A stretch of 64,000 nt of DNA from Chryseobacterium aahli (GTDB lineage Bacteria > Bacteroidota > Bacteroidia > Flavobacteriales > Weeksellaceae): assembly GCF_022699665.1 (NCBI RefSeq), contig NZ_JALDNB010000003.1:372001-436000 (forward strand). The letters are read 5' to 3'. The notes below the pieces were generated by a model. That model ran no database searches. It was not told the origin of the DNA and saw only the letters and a program-made list of their open reading frames with translations. Of the stretch, positions 8,985-19,400 are shown piece by piece. A program made the position numbers and the translations under genes. Numbering within the stretch: the stretch's first letter is position 1; each line of letters begins with the position of its first letter.

Positions 8985-10187
8985 CTACAAACCAATACTT
9001 CTGTTTGGCTTTAATTGTTTTCTGATGTTCTTTGGAATTGCATTTTTATGAACCAAAATCGCTGTCGATTTATACTCAACATAAGGTTTTGTCACATACA
9101 AATATCCATCAAAATCGTTGGTTACACCCCAAGAATTTTTCACCATATAATATTCTTTTCCGGTTTGATCTTTTGCCAAACCTACGATGTGCATTCCGTG
9201 ATCATCGGTCGTAGAAAGATTATTTAAGGCTTTCTGACGTAGATCTTCAGTGATGGTTTTGTCTTTTTTAGGCTGTGTAAACAATTCTTTTTTTACTTCT
9301 GGAGTAATTTGATCCAAATCTACATCAGGAACATACGCAACACCGTTTTTGTAAGAGAAATATGGTTCAGAAACGTCAGTTGCCCAACCTACAGAATATC
9401 CTTTTGCGACAGCATTATCGATAATGGCAGTCATTTCATTCATCGGAATATTCCAGTCAGAATCATGGCTCCAGTTATCAGGAATCGGCACGACAAATTT
9501 CTGATAGTACGGATAATCTTTGTAAGAAGATAATTCCACATAATCTTCAGGATTAATACCAACAACTTCTTTCGCAAAGGTTTTTGGAGTATAATTTTTA
9601 CCTTCATACGTAAAGTTTGCCGGAACTTTTCCTAAATATTCATCAAGAATTGCACCCACAGAATCCATCCAGTTATCTTGAAGTTTTCCTTTTGCAGATG
9701 CCGCAACCAAACCTTCTAAAACAGGCTTCAGTTTCCCCTGCATTTCATTGAAATTATTTAAAGTCTGTCCGGATTTTAAACCGGTATAAACATCCTGCGG
9801 AACAGCACCGTATTTTTTGTACATATTCACCACATCATGCAACTCTCCGCCGTCGCCCCAACTGATTGCTCCGCCATTTAAAACATATAATTTTGCCTTA
9901 TCATGATAAGAATTTCTTGCGGTGAAAATTTCTGCCAGATCAACAGGTTTTTTACCCATTCTCTGCATTTCAGATTCCAGAAAAGAGTTTCCGGAATAAC
10001 TCCAACAAGTTCCTGACGAACCTTGATTTTTTACAGAAGTTGCCCCTATATCTTTTAAAGTAGTGAACTGAAAGTTAGCATTTTGAGACTGATTGTTTTT
10101 CAACTTATTGATCAGGTCATCCTGAGCAAACATCATACTTCCTGCACATAAAACAACAAGCAAAGATGCAAATCTTTTATTTTTCAT
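8985..10187 (-). CDS. Secreted C1 (papain/bleomycin hydrolase-type) cysteine peptidase
   Basis: With the start at the ATG at 10187 (400 residues) the protein begins MKNKRFASLLVVLCAG, a good signal peptide ending near residue 22. A longer frame from 10223 would add 12 polar residues before it and is less likely. The catalytic cysteine is C61 in QGSSGTCWSYS; the histidine lies in DDHGMHIVGL and the asparagine in MVKNSWGV, so the triad is intact. The insert-rich layout resembles bleomycin hydrolase/aminopeptidase C. It acts outside the cytoplasm. It diverges from the sigma/macroglobulin operon and shares an intergenic region with an AACT repeat tract. Confidence 0.9.
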   Translation of the reverse strand: MKNKRFASLLVVLCAGSMMFAQDDLINKLKNNQSQNANFQFTTLKDIGATSVKNQGSSGTCWSYSGNSFLESEMQRMGKKPVDLAEIFTARNSYHDKAKLYVLNGGAISWGDGGELHDVVNMYKKYGAVPQDVYTGLKSGQTLNNFNEMQGKLKPVLEGLVAASAKGKLQDNWMDSVGAILDEYLGKVPANFTYEGKNYTPKTFAKEVVGINPEDYVELSSYKDYPYYQKFVVPIPDNWSHDSDWNIPMNEMTAIIDNAVAKGYSVGWATDVSEPYFSYKNGVAYVPDVDLDQITPEVKKELFTQPKKDKTITEDLRQKALNNLSTTDDHGMHIVGLAKDQTGKEYYMVKNSWGVTNDFDGYLYVTKPYVEYKSTAILVHKNAIPKNIRKQLKPNRSIGL

Positions 10188-10408
10188 AAGAAAAGGTATG
10201 TTTATTTTACAGTTGTGTTTCAATGTTTTTAGAACTTTGAAACTATTTAAGCAATCTTACAACCGTAAAGAATTATATCTAAATAGTCGGCAATGTTAAG
10301 CGAATGTTACGTGAATTAATGTTAAAAAGGGTTAAAGCCGATGTATTAGTTATACAGTTTTCCAGTTAAATAGTTTTTCAGTTTAACAGTTTAAATAACG
10401 TCGCAAGC

Positions 10409-10490
<82 letters not shown>

Positions 10491-10608
10491 AAAAACTGAA
10501 TAACTTTCCAACCCTTTAGTTTGAGTATTTCCTTATTTTTAGAAAAAGTTTACAATGTTTCCAACCTTTCTGAAATTTCCTGCATCTATAAGAGTATAAA
10601 GCCTGACT

Positions 10609-11127
10609 ATGGAAAAAGAATTACTGATAGAATGCCAACGGAACGACCGCAACGCCCAGCGGAAGATTTATGAGAAAATGGCGGGCAAACTGTACTCAGT
10701 CTGCAAGCGCTATCTGAAAAACGACGAAGACATCGAAGAAGTATTGGCCGATACGTTCTACAAAATTTTCACAAAGTTGAATCAACTTCAAAATCATGAA
10801 ATTTTCGAAGCCTGGGCAAGAAAAATTGCAGTGAATGAATGTTTGCAGAAATTGAGAAGTATGAAAGCGCTCGATGTGTCTTTAGAAGAAGAGTTTGTAG
10901 AATCAACAGGTTCTCCAACAGATAGTATTTCTTTTGAAAAAGATATTTTGAAACTGCTCAATTTTCTTCCGGAAGGCTGCAGAGCGATTTTCAACCTGTT
11001 TGCTATTGAAGGTTATCCGCATAAAGAGATTGCAACAATGCTTTCCATCAGCGAAGGTACTTCAAAATCTCAACTGAATTTTGCGAGAAAAAAATTGCAG
11101 GAACTCTTGGTCAATCACAACATTTAA
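10609..11127 (+). CDS. RNA polymerase ECF sigma factor (sigma-70 family)
   Basis: A 172-residue sigma factor with region 2 ([47 protein letters not shown]) and region 4 helix-turn-helix near the C-terminus ([25 protein letters not shown]). ECF factors of this kind are held by a membrane anti-sigma factor and released by an envelope signal. The next gene starts 10 bp after its stop and begins with an anti-sigma-like cytoplasmic segment followed by one membrane helix. The upstream AACT tract could affect its expression. Confidence 0.93.
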   Translation: MEKELLIECQRNDRNAQRKIYEKMAGKLYSVCKRYLKNDEDIEEVLADTFYKIFTKLNQLQNHEIFEAWARKIAVNECLQKLRSMKALDVSLEEEFVESTGSPTDSISFEKDILKLLNFLPEGCRAIFNLFAIEGYPHKEIATMLSISEGTSKSQLNFARKKLQELLVNHNI

Positions 11128-11137
11128 ACTTTACACA

Positions 11138-13660
11138 ATGGAAAACAATCACGATATAGATAAAAAATTCAATGAGGCTTCTCAATCTTTGGAAGAACCT
11201 GCTACTTTTCCGGGTTTTGATAAAGTTTGGGCAAAAGTTGAAGAAAAATTAGATAAAAAAGAAGATAAAAAGAGAATCGTACCTATCTGGTTTCCTTATG
11301 GAATTGCAGCGAGTTTGATTATTGGTTTGGGAGCATTTTATTTTATTGATAAAAATAATGTTTCTGAAATTAATAAACCTCAAATTGCTCAGAATACAGT
11401 TTCACCTAAAATAAATTCTAGTGTTCAGACAACTGACAGTTTGGTAAAGTCTAATATTGATAAGGAAATTCAATCTCAAAAAGATATTCAAAAGCCTGAA
11501 GTGATAGCGTATGAATCTATCATTCCTGAGCCTGTAATTTCTCCGGTGTATCATAATGAATTACCATCACAGAGTTCAGATATTGTAAAAGAAAATATAA
11601 TTTACGAAGGAACAGATGGAGATGGTGTTTTAGATAAAGATGATAAAGCTCAAAGCATTGAGGAGGTAGTTTTAGTAGGACTACGACCTGTGAAAAAGCA
11701 ATCCTATACGTCAAGTGCAGTTTCTGTGGTAAGTTCGCGAAGTTTGGAAGGCAAGCGTTCAAAAAAAGCGAAAGGAAATATAAACACATCTCAATCGATT
11801 GCAATGAATGATTTTGGAAATAGTGGTTATAATAATTACTCATCTACATCAAATATCAAAAATGAATTTAAACAGAGTAATAATATTTCACAGGCTTTAG
11901 TTGGAACAGTTTCAGGTCTTCAAATAACATCAGGTCAAGGAACTCCTGGTTCTTCTAAACAAATTGTAATCAGAGGCATGAGTACATTAAACGGAAGCGA
12001 CCAACCATTATACGTGATTAATGGAGTTCCGCAAAGTGCTGATGAATTTCGTAAAATTAGCCCTAACTCTATTGAAAGTGTAGAAGTTTTAAAAGATGCT
12101 TCCGCAACAGCAATGTATGGAAGTAGAGGAGGAAACGGAGTTATTATAATTAAAACCAAAAAACTTTCCAGAAAAGAAAGAAGAGCTTTTGAAAGACTTC
12201 AGAAAATTCAGGATAGCATTAATTTATCAAAACAAATTCAGAAGCAAAATAATGAAGAATACGATGCTTTTGTAGAAAATCCCTTTGAGCTGACAAAAAA
12301 TCAATCTGTTTCTACGTTTTCAATTGATGTGGATAAAGCGGCGTATTCCAACATCCGAAGAATGATTAACAATGGAGAATATGTCAATAAAAATGCTGTG
12401 CGAATTGAGGAAATGATTAATTATTTTAAATATAATTATCCGCAACCGAAAAATAATCAGCCGTTTTCCATCAACACAGAATACAACGATTCGCCTTGGA
12501 ATTCTAAGCATAAATTGTTAAAAATTGGTCTTCAGGGAAAAAATATTCCGACAGATCAATTGCCGAGTTCAAATTTTGTATTTCTGATTGATGTTTCAGG
12601 TTCGATGGATGAAGCTAATAAATTACCACTTTTAAAATCGTCTTTTAAAGTGCTTTTAGATCAATTGAGACCGCAGGACAAAGTAGGAATTGTAGTTTAC
12701 GCAGGAAGTGCAGGGATGGTTTTGCCACCGACTTCAGCTAAAGAGAAAAATAAAATCATTGAAGCTTTAGAAAAACTTCAGGCAGGCGGAAGTACAGCAG
12801 GTGGACAGGGAATTGAGTTGGCTTACAAATTAGCTCAGGCAAATTTCATTAAAAACGGAAATAATCGTGTTATCATCGCAACCGACGGAGATTTCAATGT
12901 GGGAACATCTTCCACGGGCGACCTTCAAACCTTGATTGAAGAAAAAAGAAAATCCGGCGTTTTTCTGACGTGTTTAGGTTTCGGAATGGGAAATTTTAAA
13001 GACAACCGAATGGAAACTTTAGCCAACAAGGGCAACGGAAATTATGCATACATCGACAATATGCAGGAAGCCAACAAGTTTTTAGGAAAAGAGTTTGCCG
13101 GAAGTATGTATGCGATTGCAAAAGATGTCAAAATTCAGATTGAATTCAATCCGAAATATGTGAAATCTTACCGTCTGATTGGTTATGAAAATAGAAAACT
13201 GAAGAATGAAGATTTTACAAATGATAAAATTGATGCCGGAGAATTGGGAAGCGGTCACACGGTTACGGCTTTATATGAAGTCATTCCAACTGATGTCAAG
13301 TCTGAGTTTTCACCCAAAGAAAATGATTTAAAATACACTAAAAACACAAATGATGAAAACTTTAATGACGAATCGGCAACGGTTAAATTCAGATATAAAA
13401 AGCCTGATGGCGATACAAGTTCGGAAATCGTTCAGGTGGTGAAAAATTCAAATAAAAACATTTCTCAAGTAAGTGATGACTTTAAATTTGCCTCTTCAGT
13501 AGCTTGGTTTGGTTTGGCTTTAAGAAATTCAGATTTAATTAAAAATAAAGATTTGAAAGAAATTGAAAAACTAGCAAAAAAGGGTAGAGGTAATGATGAA
13601 GAAGGTTATAGAGCAGAGTTTGTAAGATTGATCGAAAGCTATAGATCAATGCAGAAATAA
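11138..13660 (+). CDS. Anti-sigma-like / TonB-plug / VWA (YfbK-type) fusion protein
   Basis: An 840-residue protein; I choose the ATG at 11138 because it lies just after the sigma stop. Residues 1-45 are a charged cytoplasmic segment, about 46-68 a single membrane helix ([21 protein letters not shown]), followed by a low-complexity linker with [10 protein letters not shown], a calcium-site-like motif. Residues 173-345 form a SusC-type plug ([56 protein letters not shown]). From 375 comes a YfbK-type VWA region: N-terminal [10 protein letters not shown] domain, VWA with MIDAS motif DVSGSM near 485, and a C-terminal DUF3520-like part. I infer that it combines sigma-factor control with an envelope plug and an adhesion module. 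Confidence 0.9.
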   Translation: MENNHDIDKKFNEASQSLEEPATFPGFDKVWAKVEEKLDKKEDKKRIVPIWFPYGIAASLIIGLGAFYFIDKNNVSEINKPQIAQNTVSPKINSSVQTTDSLVKSNIDKEIQSQKDIQKPEVIAYESIIPEPVISPVYHNELPSQSSDIVKENIIYEGTDGDGVLDKDDKAQSIEEVVLVGLRPVKKQSYTSSAVSVVSSRSLEGKRSKKAKGNINTSQSIAMNDFGNSGYNNYSSTSNIKNEFKQSNNISQALVGTVSGLQITSGQGTPGSSKQIVIRGMSTLNGSDQPLYVINGVPQSADEFRKISPNSIESVEVLKDASATAMYGSRGGNGVIIIKTKKLSRKERRAFERLQKIQDSINLSKQIQKQNNEEYDAFVENPFELTKNQSVSTFSIDVDKAAYSNIRRMINNGEYVNKNAVRIEEMINYFKYNYPQPKNNQPFSINTEYNDSPWNSKHKLLKIGLQGKNIPTDQLPSSNFVFLIDVSGSMDEANKLPLLKSSFKVLLDQLRPQDKVGIVVYAGSAGMVLPPTSAKEKNKIIEALEKLQAGGSTAGGQGIELAYKLAQANFIKNGNNRVIIATDGDFNVGTSSTGDLQTLIEEKRKSGVFLTCLGFGMGNFKDNRMETLANKGNGNYAYIDNMQEANKFLGKEFAGSMYAIAKDVKIQIEFNPKYVKSYRLIGYENRKLKNEDFTNDKIDAGELGSGHTVTALYEVIPTDVKSEFSPKENDLKYTKNTNDENFNDESATVKFRYKKPDGDTSSEIVQVVKNSNKNISQVSDDFKFASSVAWFGLALRNSDLIKNKDLKEIEKLAKKGRGNDEEGYRAEFVRLIESYRSMQK

Positions 13661-13671
13661 CATTCATAAAA

Positions 13672-13701
13672 AAAGAAATTTCTTCGGAGATTTCTTTTTT
13701 T
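13672..13701 (+). terminator. Hairpin with T tract between the VWA fusion and the receptor gene
   Basis: AAAGAAA (13672-13678) and TTTCTTT (13691-13697) enclose TCT-TCGG-AGA, followed by T residues. It may terminate or attenuate transcription inside the operon, since the next gene starts only 28 bp later. Confidence 0.6.
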
Positions 13702-13728
13702 TCTCTATTTTTAGAAATATTATCAAAG

Positions 13729-16494
13729 ATGAAAAAAGTTTATCTGTTGTTGCCTCTGTTTGCGGTACATTTTGCATTTGGGCAGAACTCGCAGCGTTAT
13801 TATTCGGGGACGTTTTTTAATGAAAAGAAAAAGCCTCAGAATTTTCTGAAAATTTTCAATAAAAATACAGGTGTTCATGAATTGACTGACGAAAGAGGCT
13901 TCGCAATTATTGCGGCAAAAGAATATGATACTTTAGTTTGGAACGGCGGTAAAAATATTCAGGTCGTTCACGGTGTTTACGAACTTAAATATATTTTAGA
14001 AAGACAAATAAAGAAAGAAGCTGTTGAAAATATCAATTCAAAAGATTATCAAAACCAGATTGAACCATCTGAAGTAGATGAGTTCAGCATTCAAAAGTCT
14101 TACGATTCATTAAGGAAAAATTCAGACCGCAATTTTTCTTCGGTTCGAAAACTTAAATATAAATCAGATTCTTTATACAAAATTAAAAATCAGCCGAGAA
14201 AATATCTTGTTTTTAACGGAAGTTTCAGTACATCCCTTGATGTCAAAAACAGAAATTGTATTCCCAAAACTCAAAATAAATTTGTGCAGGGAAGATCAGA
14301 AAACGGATCGTTGGTTTGGAAAGGACCGGATACTGGCGAGATGTTCAGCTTCGGCCCTGATATTTCTACTTTAGGTTTCAACGGGCAGCCTTATGAATAT
14401 GATTTCAATGGACAATTAGTTGGTTTATCAGACGGAATTTCTCCAGCAACAGCATATAACAACAATATTTTTAAAACTACTGCCGGCTACAGCAATCAGT
14501 TGAATCTGAATATGATTATTAAAAGTGATGGAAATGAAGATGCAAGACTTTCTGTGAACATCGGTCAACGAAAAGATCAGATGTATTTTGAAGATCAGTT
14601 TGATGTAGCCAATTCTTTTAAAGCAAAATTCAGCACAAAGATTTTAAATTTTAACATCAACGCAGGATTTAATTATGAAGAAAATAAAGCGACAAATACC
14701 AACAGAATCGGACTTTTCAACAGAGTATACCAAAATTCACTTTTAACTCCGATTTCATTTTCGAATCTGCAGAATGCGTATCTAAATAATGGATTGCAAC
14801 GTCGTTACAGTCCACACGCAGATAACCCGGAATTTCTCTTTAAACAGAAAGATAAATACAATTATTATGATCATATCCGACAGTTTAATTTTGATGTAAA
14901 TAAAAACTGGAACCGTTTTAAACTTAATATCAGTCAGGCTTACGACAATCAGGACATGATACATCGTGATGTTTATCAAATTTCAACTTACGGTTTTGAA
15001 GACGGACTTTACAATATCAGAAATCAGAAAAATGAATTTTACAATTCAAACATTCTGGTGAGTTATGAATTGAGAGATTCAGATTTAAAAAATAAATTCA
15101 GTTTAAATCATATTCTAAATAACAGAAAAGTTAATATTAATCATAGTTTAGACAAGAATTATTTTTATCAGAGAACATCGCAGGATTATATTTTTAATTA
15201 TAATTTAGATTACGAAGATTATAATAATGATATTGAGTTTGGTGTCAACCTTGGGAATTCATTTTATACCTCAAACACCTCGCTCAAAAATAATTTTTGG
15301 TTGCCAAAAGCCAATGGATACTTCACATTTACCGACATTTTTAATTGGAATAATACAGATTTCCAGTTAGTAGGAGCGTACACGCAACTGTCTGCAGAAC
15401 CCGAAATTGCAAAATCTTATTCTTCATACGCAACTACGCAGTTTTCTGCTCAAAATTCGCACCTGTATTTTCCTTTAAAGGAAGTAGAAACCTTTAATAA
15501 CCTTTCTAATATCAACATCAAAGAATGGAAAACCGGATTTAAATTTATTGTTAATTACAAAATGAATTTAACCGCAGAATATTTTAACCGCAGAATATCT
15601 GATGATGTTTTTCCTGTTTTTGAAGGACAAAATCTGGTGCTGAAAAATCTTGCAGATCATACTTATAAAGGGTATGAGGTTAATTTTAATTATGACAGAA
15701 TAATCAATAATTATCAATTTAGTTTAAGCAGCAAAGCTTCCTTTTTCAAGTATCGTGATGTTGTTGATCGAGTAAACTCAGGATATAATAATCTAATGAT
15801 TTCGGGTTTCAATGATATTTATAAAACATTATCTGAAGGTCAGGTTTTGGGCGCTGTGATGGGAAGTTATTACGAAAGAAACTCAGATGGGAAACTAATT
15901 ATTGATGATTTGGGTTATCCGGTAAAAGCAAAGGGTTTAAAAATAATTGCAGATCCTACACCGGATTTTGTGATGAAGTTTTCTCACAACATCATTTACA
16001 AGATGTTTGCGTTAGACGTTAATTGGGAATGGAAAAAAGGCGGACAAATCTGGAACGGAACCCAGGCTGTTCTCGATTATTATGGTCGTTCACAAAGTTC
16101 TGGTGACGAGAGAAATATTAAAAATTATGTTTTTGAAGGGGCGAATTATAACGGAAGTATTAATCAGACTCCTGTTGATTTTTACAATCCGAATCAATCG
16201 GTCACCGAGAATCGTTGGACTAGATATGGTTTTCTTGGGGTTTCAGAAAATTATGTTGAGAAAGCAGATTATATAAGAATTAATGACATTACGCTTTCTG
16301 CATATTTTGATGTAGGAAATTACAGAAGAGCTTTAGGCGTGAGCTTTTACGTAAATAATATTTTCCTTTGGCAGGGCAATACCGGCGTAGATTCTGATCA
16401 GAATTTTTATGATTTCGACAACAGCAGAGGTTTAGATTTCTTTAATCTTCCCTCTTTCAAAACGTTCGGATGTACGGTTTCTTTTAAATTTTAA
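13729..16494 (+). CDS. SusC-like TonB-dependent receptor barrel lacking a plug domain
   Basis: A 921-residue outer-membrane protein with signal peptide (to about residue 19) and a degenerate carboxypeptidase-regulatory-like segment (about 25-90). After a linker the SusC barrel signature starts directly (FVQGRSENGSLVWKGPDTGE, GEMFSFGPDISTLGFNGQPY, DFNGQLVG) and runs to a C-terminal phenylalanine (CTVSFKF). The usual plug, with EVVVVGYG, RIRG, IDG and VLKDA motifs, is absent, although intact copies occur in the proteins encoded on either side. Without a plug the pore would be open unless it is closed in trans. The stop is 3 bp from the next ATG, implying translational coupling. Confidence 0.88.
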   Translation: MKKVYLLLPLFAVHFAFGQNSQRYYSGTFFNEKKKPQNFLKIFNKNTGVHELTDERGFAIIAAKEYDTLVWNGGKNIQVVHGVYELKYILERQIKKEAVENINSKDYQNQIEPSEVDEFSIQKSYDSLRKNSDRNFSSVRKLKYKSDSLYKIKNQPRKYLVFNGSFSTSLDVKNRNCIPKTQNKFVQGRSENGSLVWKGPDTGEMFSFGPDISTLGFNGQPYEYDFNGQLVGLSDGISPATAYNNNIFKTTAGYSNQLNLNMIIKSDGNEDARLSVNIGQRKDQMYFEDQFDVANSFKAKFSTKILNFNINAGFNYEENKATNTNRIGLFNRVYQNSLLTPISFSNLQNAYLNNGLQRRYSPHADNPEFLFKQKDKYNYYDHIRQFNFDVNKNWNRFKLNISQAYDNQDMIHRDVYQISTYGFEDGLYNIRNQKNEFYNSNILVSYELRDSDLKNKFSLNHILNNRKVNINHSLDKNYFYQRTSQDYIFNYNLDYEDYNNDIEFGVNLGNSFYTSNTSLKNNFWLPKANGYFTFTDIFNWNNTDFQLVGAYTQLSAEPEIAKSYSSYATTQFSAQNSHLYFPLKEVETFNNLSNINIKEWKTGFKFIVNYKMNLTAEYFNRRISDDVFPVFEGQNLVLKNLADHTYKGYEVNFNYDRIINNYQFSLSSKASFFKYRDVVDRVNSGYNNLMISGFNDIYKTLSEGQVLGAVMGSYYERNSDGKLIIDDLGYPVKAKGLKIIADPTPDFVMKFSHNIIYKMFALDVNWEWKKGGQIWNGTQAVLDYYGRSQSSGDERNIKNYVFEGANYNGSINQTPVDFYNPNQSVTENRWTRYGFLGVSENYVEKADYIRINDITLSAYFDVGNYRRALGVSFYVNNIFLWQGNTGVDSDQNFYDFDNSRGLDFFNLPSFKTFGCTVSFKF

Positions 16495-16497
16495 ACT

Positions 16498-19400
16498 ATG
16501 AACTTCAAATTTTTATCCAATATAACTTTTGTTTTTATTCTTTTGTCAAGCTTGTTTTTAAATGCACAGAATATATTCAGCGATTTCAAAAAAGAGAAAA
16601 CTTACATACAGACCAGCCATGTTTTTTACAAGCCGGGTGAAGAAATGTTTTTTAAAATTTTTATCGTTCAGACAGAAAACAATCTTCCCGCTAATCAAAG
16701 TAAAGTGGTTAATTTTGAACTTATAGACCCCAGCGGAACTGTGGTAAGAAAATCGAAATACGAAATTAAAAACGGTCACGCAGATGGTTCTTTTTATTTT
16801 GGAGAAGAAATGAAGGGCGGAATTTACAAAATCAGAGCTTTCACAAATTGGATGCAGAATGAAGCAGGCAAAAATGTTTTTGAAAAGGAAATTACGCTCC
16901 AGAAAATTGTTTCGCCAAGAATTTTAATGAAACTTGATTTTCCTAAAAAAGGCTATGGGGCAGGCGATGAGGTTTTGTCAGATTTTTCTATGAGAAGTTT
17001 GAGCAATCTTCCGATTCCTTTTTATGAAGCGTATTTTACCGTGATGCATCAAGGTGAAAAAATAAACGAAGGTTCATTCATTACCGATAAAGAAGGAAAA
17101 TATGTATTAAAATTCAAACTTCCTGAAGTCTTGAAATCTTCAGATGCTCTATTAAATATTAAAGTGAATTTTGACGGCTTTACAGAATCTATTTCTAGAA
17201 ATATTCCTATTGTTTTAAATAATTTGGATGTTAAATTCATGCCCGAAGGCGGAACTTTCATTAATGGTGCCGAACAAAATATTGCTTTTAAAGTTCTGGA
17301 TGAATTTGAAAAACCGGTAGACGCGGTTTTAGAAATTTACAATCAGAATCATAAGAAATTGACGGAAGTTTCAGCATACAATTTCGGTATGGGAAGTTTT
17401 CTCTTTACTCCCCAAAAAGGAGAAACATATTACGCAAAAGTTCTTAAGCCTGAAAACATCAGTAAAATTTACCAACTTCCAATAACAAAAGATAACGGAA
17501 TTGTTTTTAATGCGAAAAAAGAGAATCAAAAAATCAGTTTAAATATTAATTCAACCTCAGAAAGGAATGTTATAATCTCCGGAAATTTCCGTGGAAAAGA
17601 GATTTATTCTAAGGCAATGAGTTTGAAACAAGGTTTAAATCAGATTGAAATTTCAGAAAATGAACTTCCTATCGGGATTTGCAGGTTCACTGTCTCAGAA
17701 AATAATATTCCTCTGGCTGAACGTATTGTTTTTACCAGTGAAAATAAGCAGATGAAGGTGAAAATTACTCATACAAAGAAAAATTATCTGCCCAGAGAGA
17801 AAGTAATCGTCAATTTAGAAACAACCGACGAAAACAATCAACCCATTCCTGCAAACCTTTCGATGAGCGTGGTTGATGACAAATTATGGACGTATGCCGA
17901 TGATAAACAAAATCATATTCTTTCCTGGCTGTTGTTAGATTCTGAACTGAGAGGAAAAATAGAAAGACCTCAGTTTTATTTCGATAAAAAAGAAGAAAAA
18001 GCAATAAAAAGTTTAGACTTGGTCATGTTGACGAATGGTTACCGATATTTTGAGATGATTCCGGATCTTGAAAAGAGTGGTAAATACAAATATCTTCCCG
18101 AAAAGAAGAATCCAATCTACGGAATTATAGAAGATGAAAACAAAAAACCTGTAAAAGCTGAAGTTTTTTTGGTGGAAGGAAATTCTAAAATAAAAAAACA
18201 GATTACTACAGAAAATGGTTTGTTTTATTTTTCAGATTTAAACAGAAATGAATATTATACCGTCATTGCAAAATCTCTAAGTAAGAAACAGAAAGTGAGT
18301 GTGAGAATGCTTTCTTATAAATTGAATATTAATCCTTTGGTAAAGCAGTCTTTAGAAAATATTGATGTTGAAGAGATTATCAGAGATGCTGAAATCAAAG
18401 AAAAACCAAAAACTGCAGCTCAAGGAGTTGAAAATATCATCAGAACTTTACCTTCAGTGAATTCTGCAAGAGACACAATTTCTAAAAATACACAAATTGA
18501 AGAAGTCGTCGTTGTTGGATACAGAACTGTAAAACAATACGCTGCCGCTTCATCAATTACAAATTTTAATGAAAGACCCTACGCCAATGTTCTCAATGTG
18601 GTTCAAGGTCAACTTGCAGGTGTTAATATAACCACTGGTAGTGGCCAGCCTGGAGGAAGCTCTACAATTACTATTAGGGGTACTGGATCATTATCAGGAA
18701 ATGTCGAACCTTTATACATCATTGACGGAATGGTTTCAAATTCAACACAATTCAGAAACCTGAATGCAAACAGCATTGATGCCATTTCTGTTCTGAAAGA
18801 TGCTGTAGCAACATCCATTTACGGAAACAGAGGTTCAAACGGAGTTATTATTATCAATTCAAAAAATGAGAGAAATTCAAACATAAAATTCGATATAACA
18901 CCAGAAACCTACTTCGCTGTAAAAAATATTCCAAATGATAGTTTGGTGAATTATAATTACTCACGCCAGTTTTCTTATCCTGTTTATGAATCTACCAACA
19001 CTGCATATCGTCACGATTACCGTGAAACATTATATTGGAATCCAGTCGTAGAAACAGATAAAAACGGAAAAGCTAAAGTAGAATTTTATCAGTCTGATGC
19101 CAATTCGGCTTTCAGAATTATGACGGAAGGAATTTCTGCGTCAGGATTGATTGGAAGAGACGAAACCACATATGCTGCTCAAAGTTTGATTTCTATTGAT
19201 GCTAAAATCCCGCAATATTTAACAAGAACAGATCAAATGACAATTCCTGTAGTCATTAAAAATAATTCAGCTGAAACAAAAACTTTAACTCTGAATGTCA
19301 TAGTTCCGAACCATGTTAAACTGATGAAAGTTGATAGTTTGATTACTTTAAAGCCATTAGAATCCGGAAGATTGTTTGTGACGATTCAAACCGATAAACT

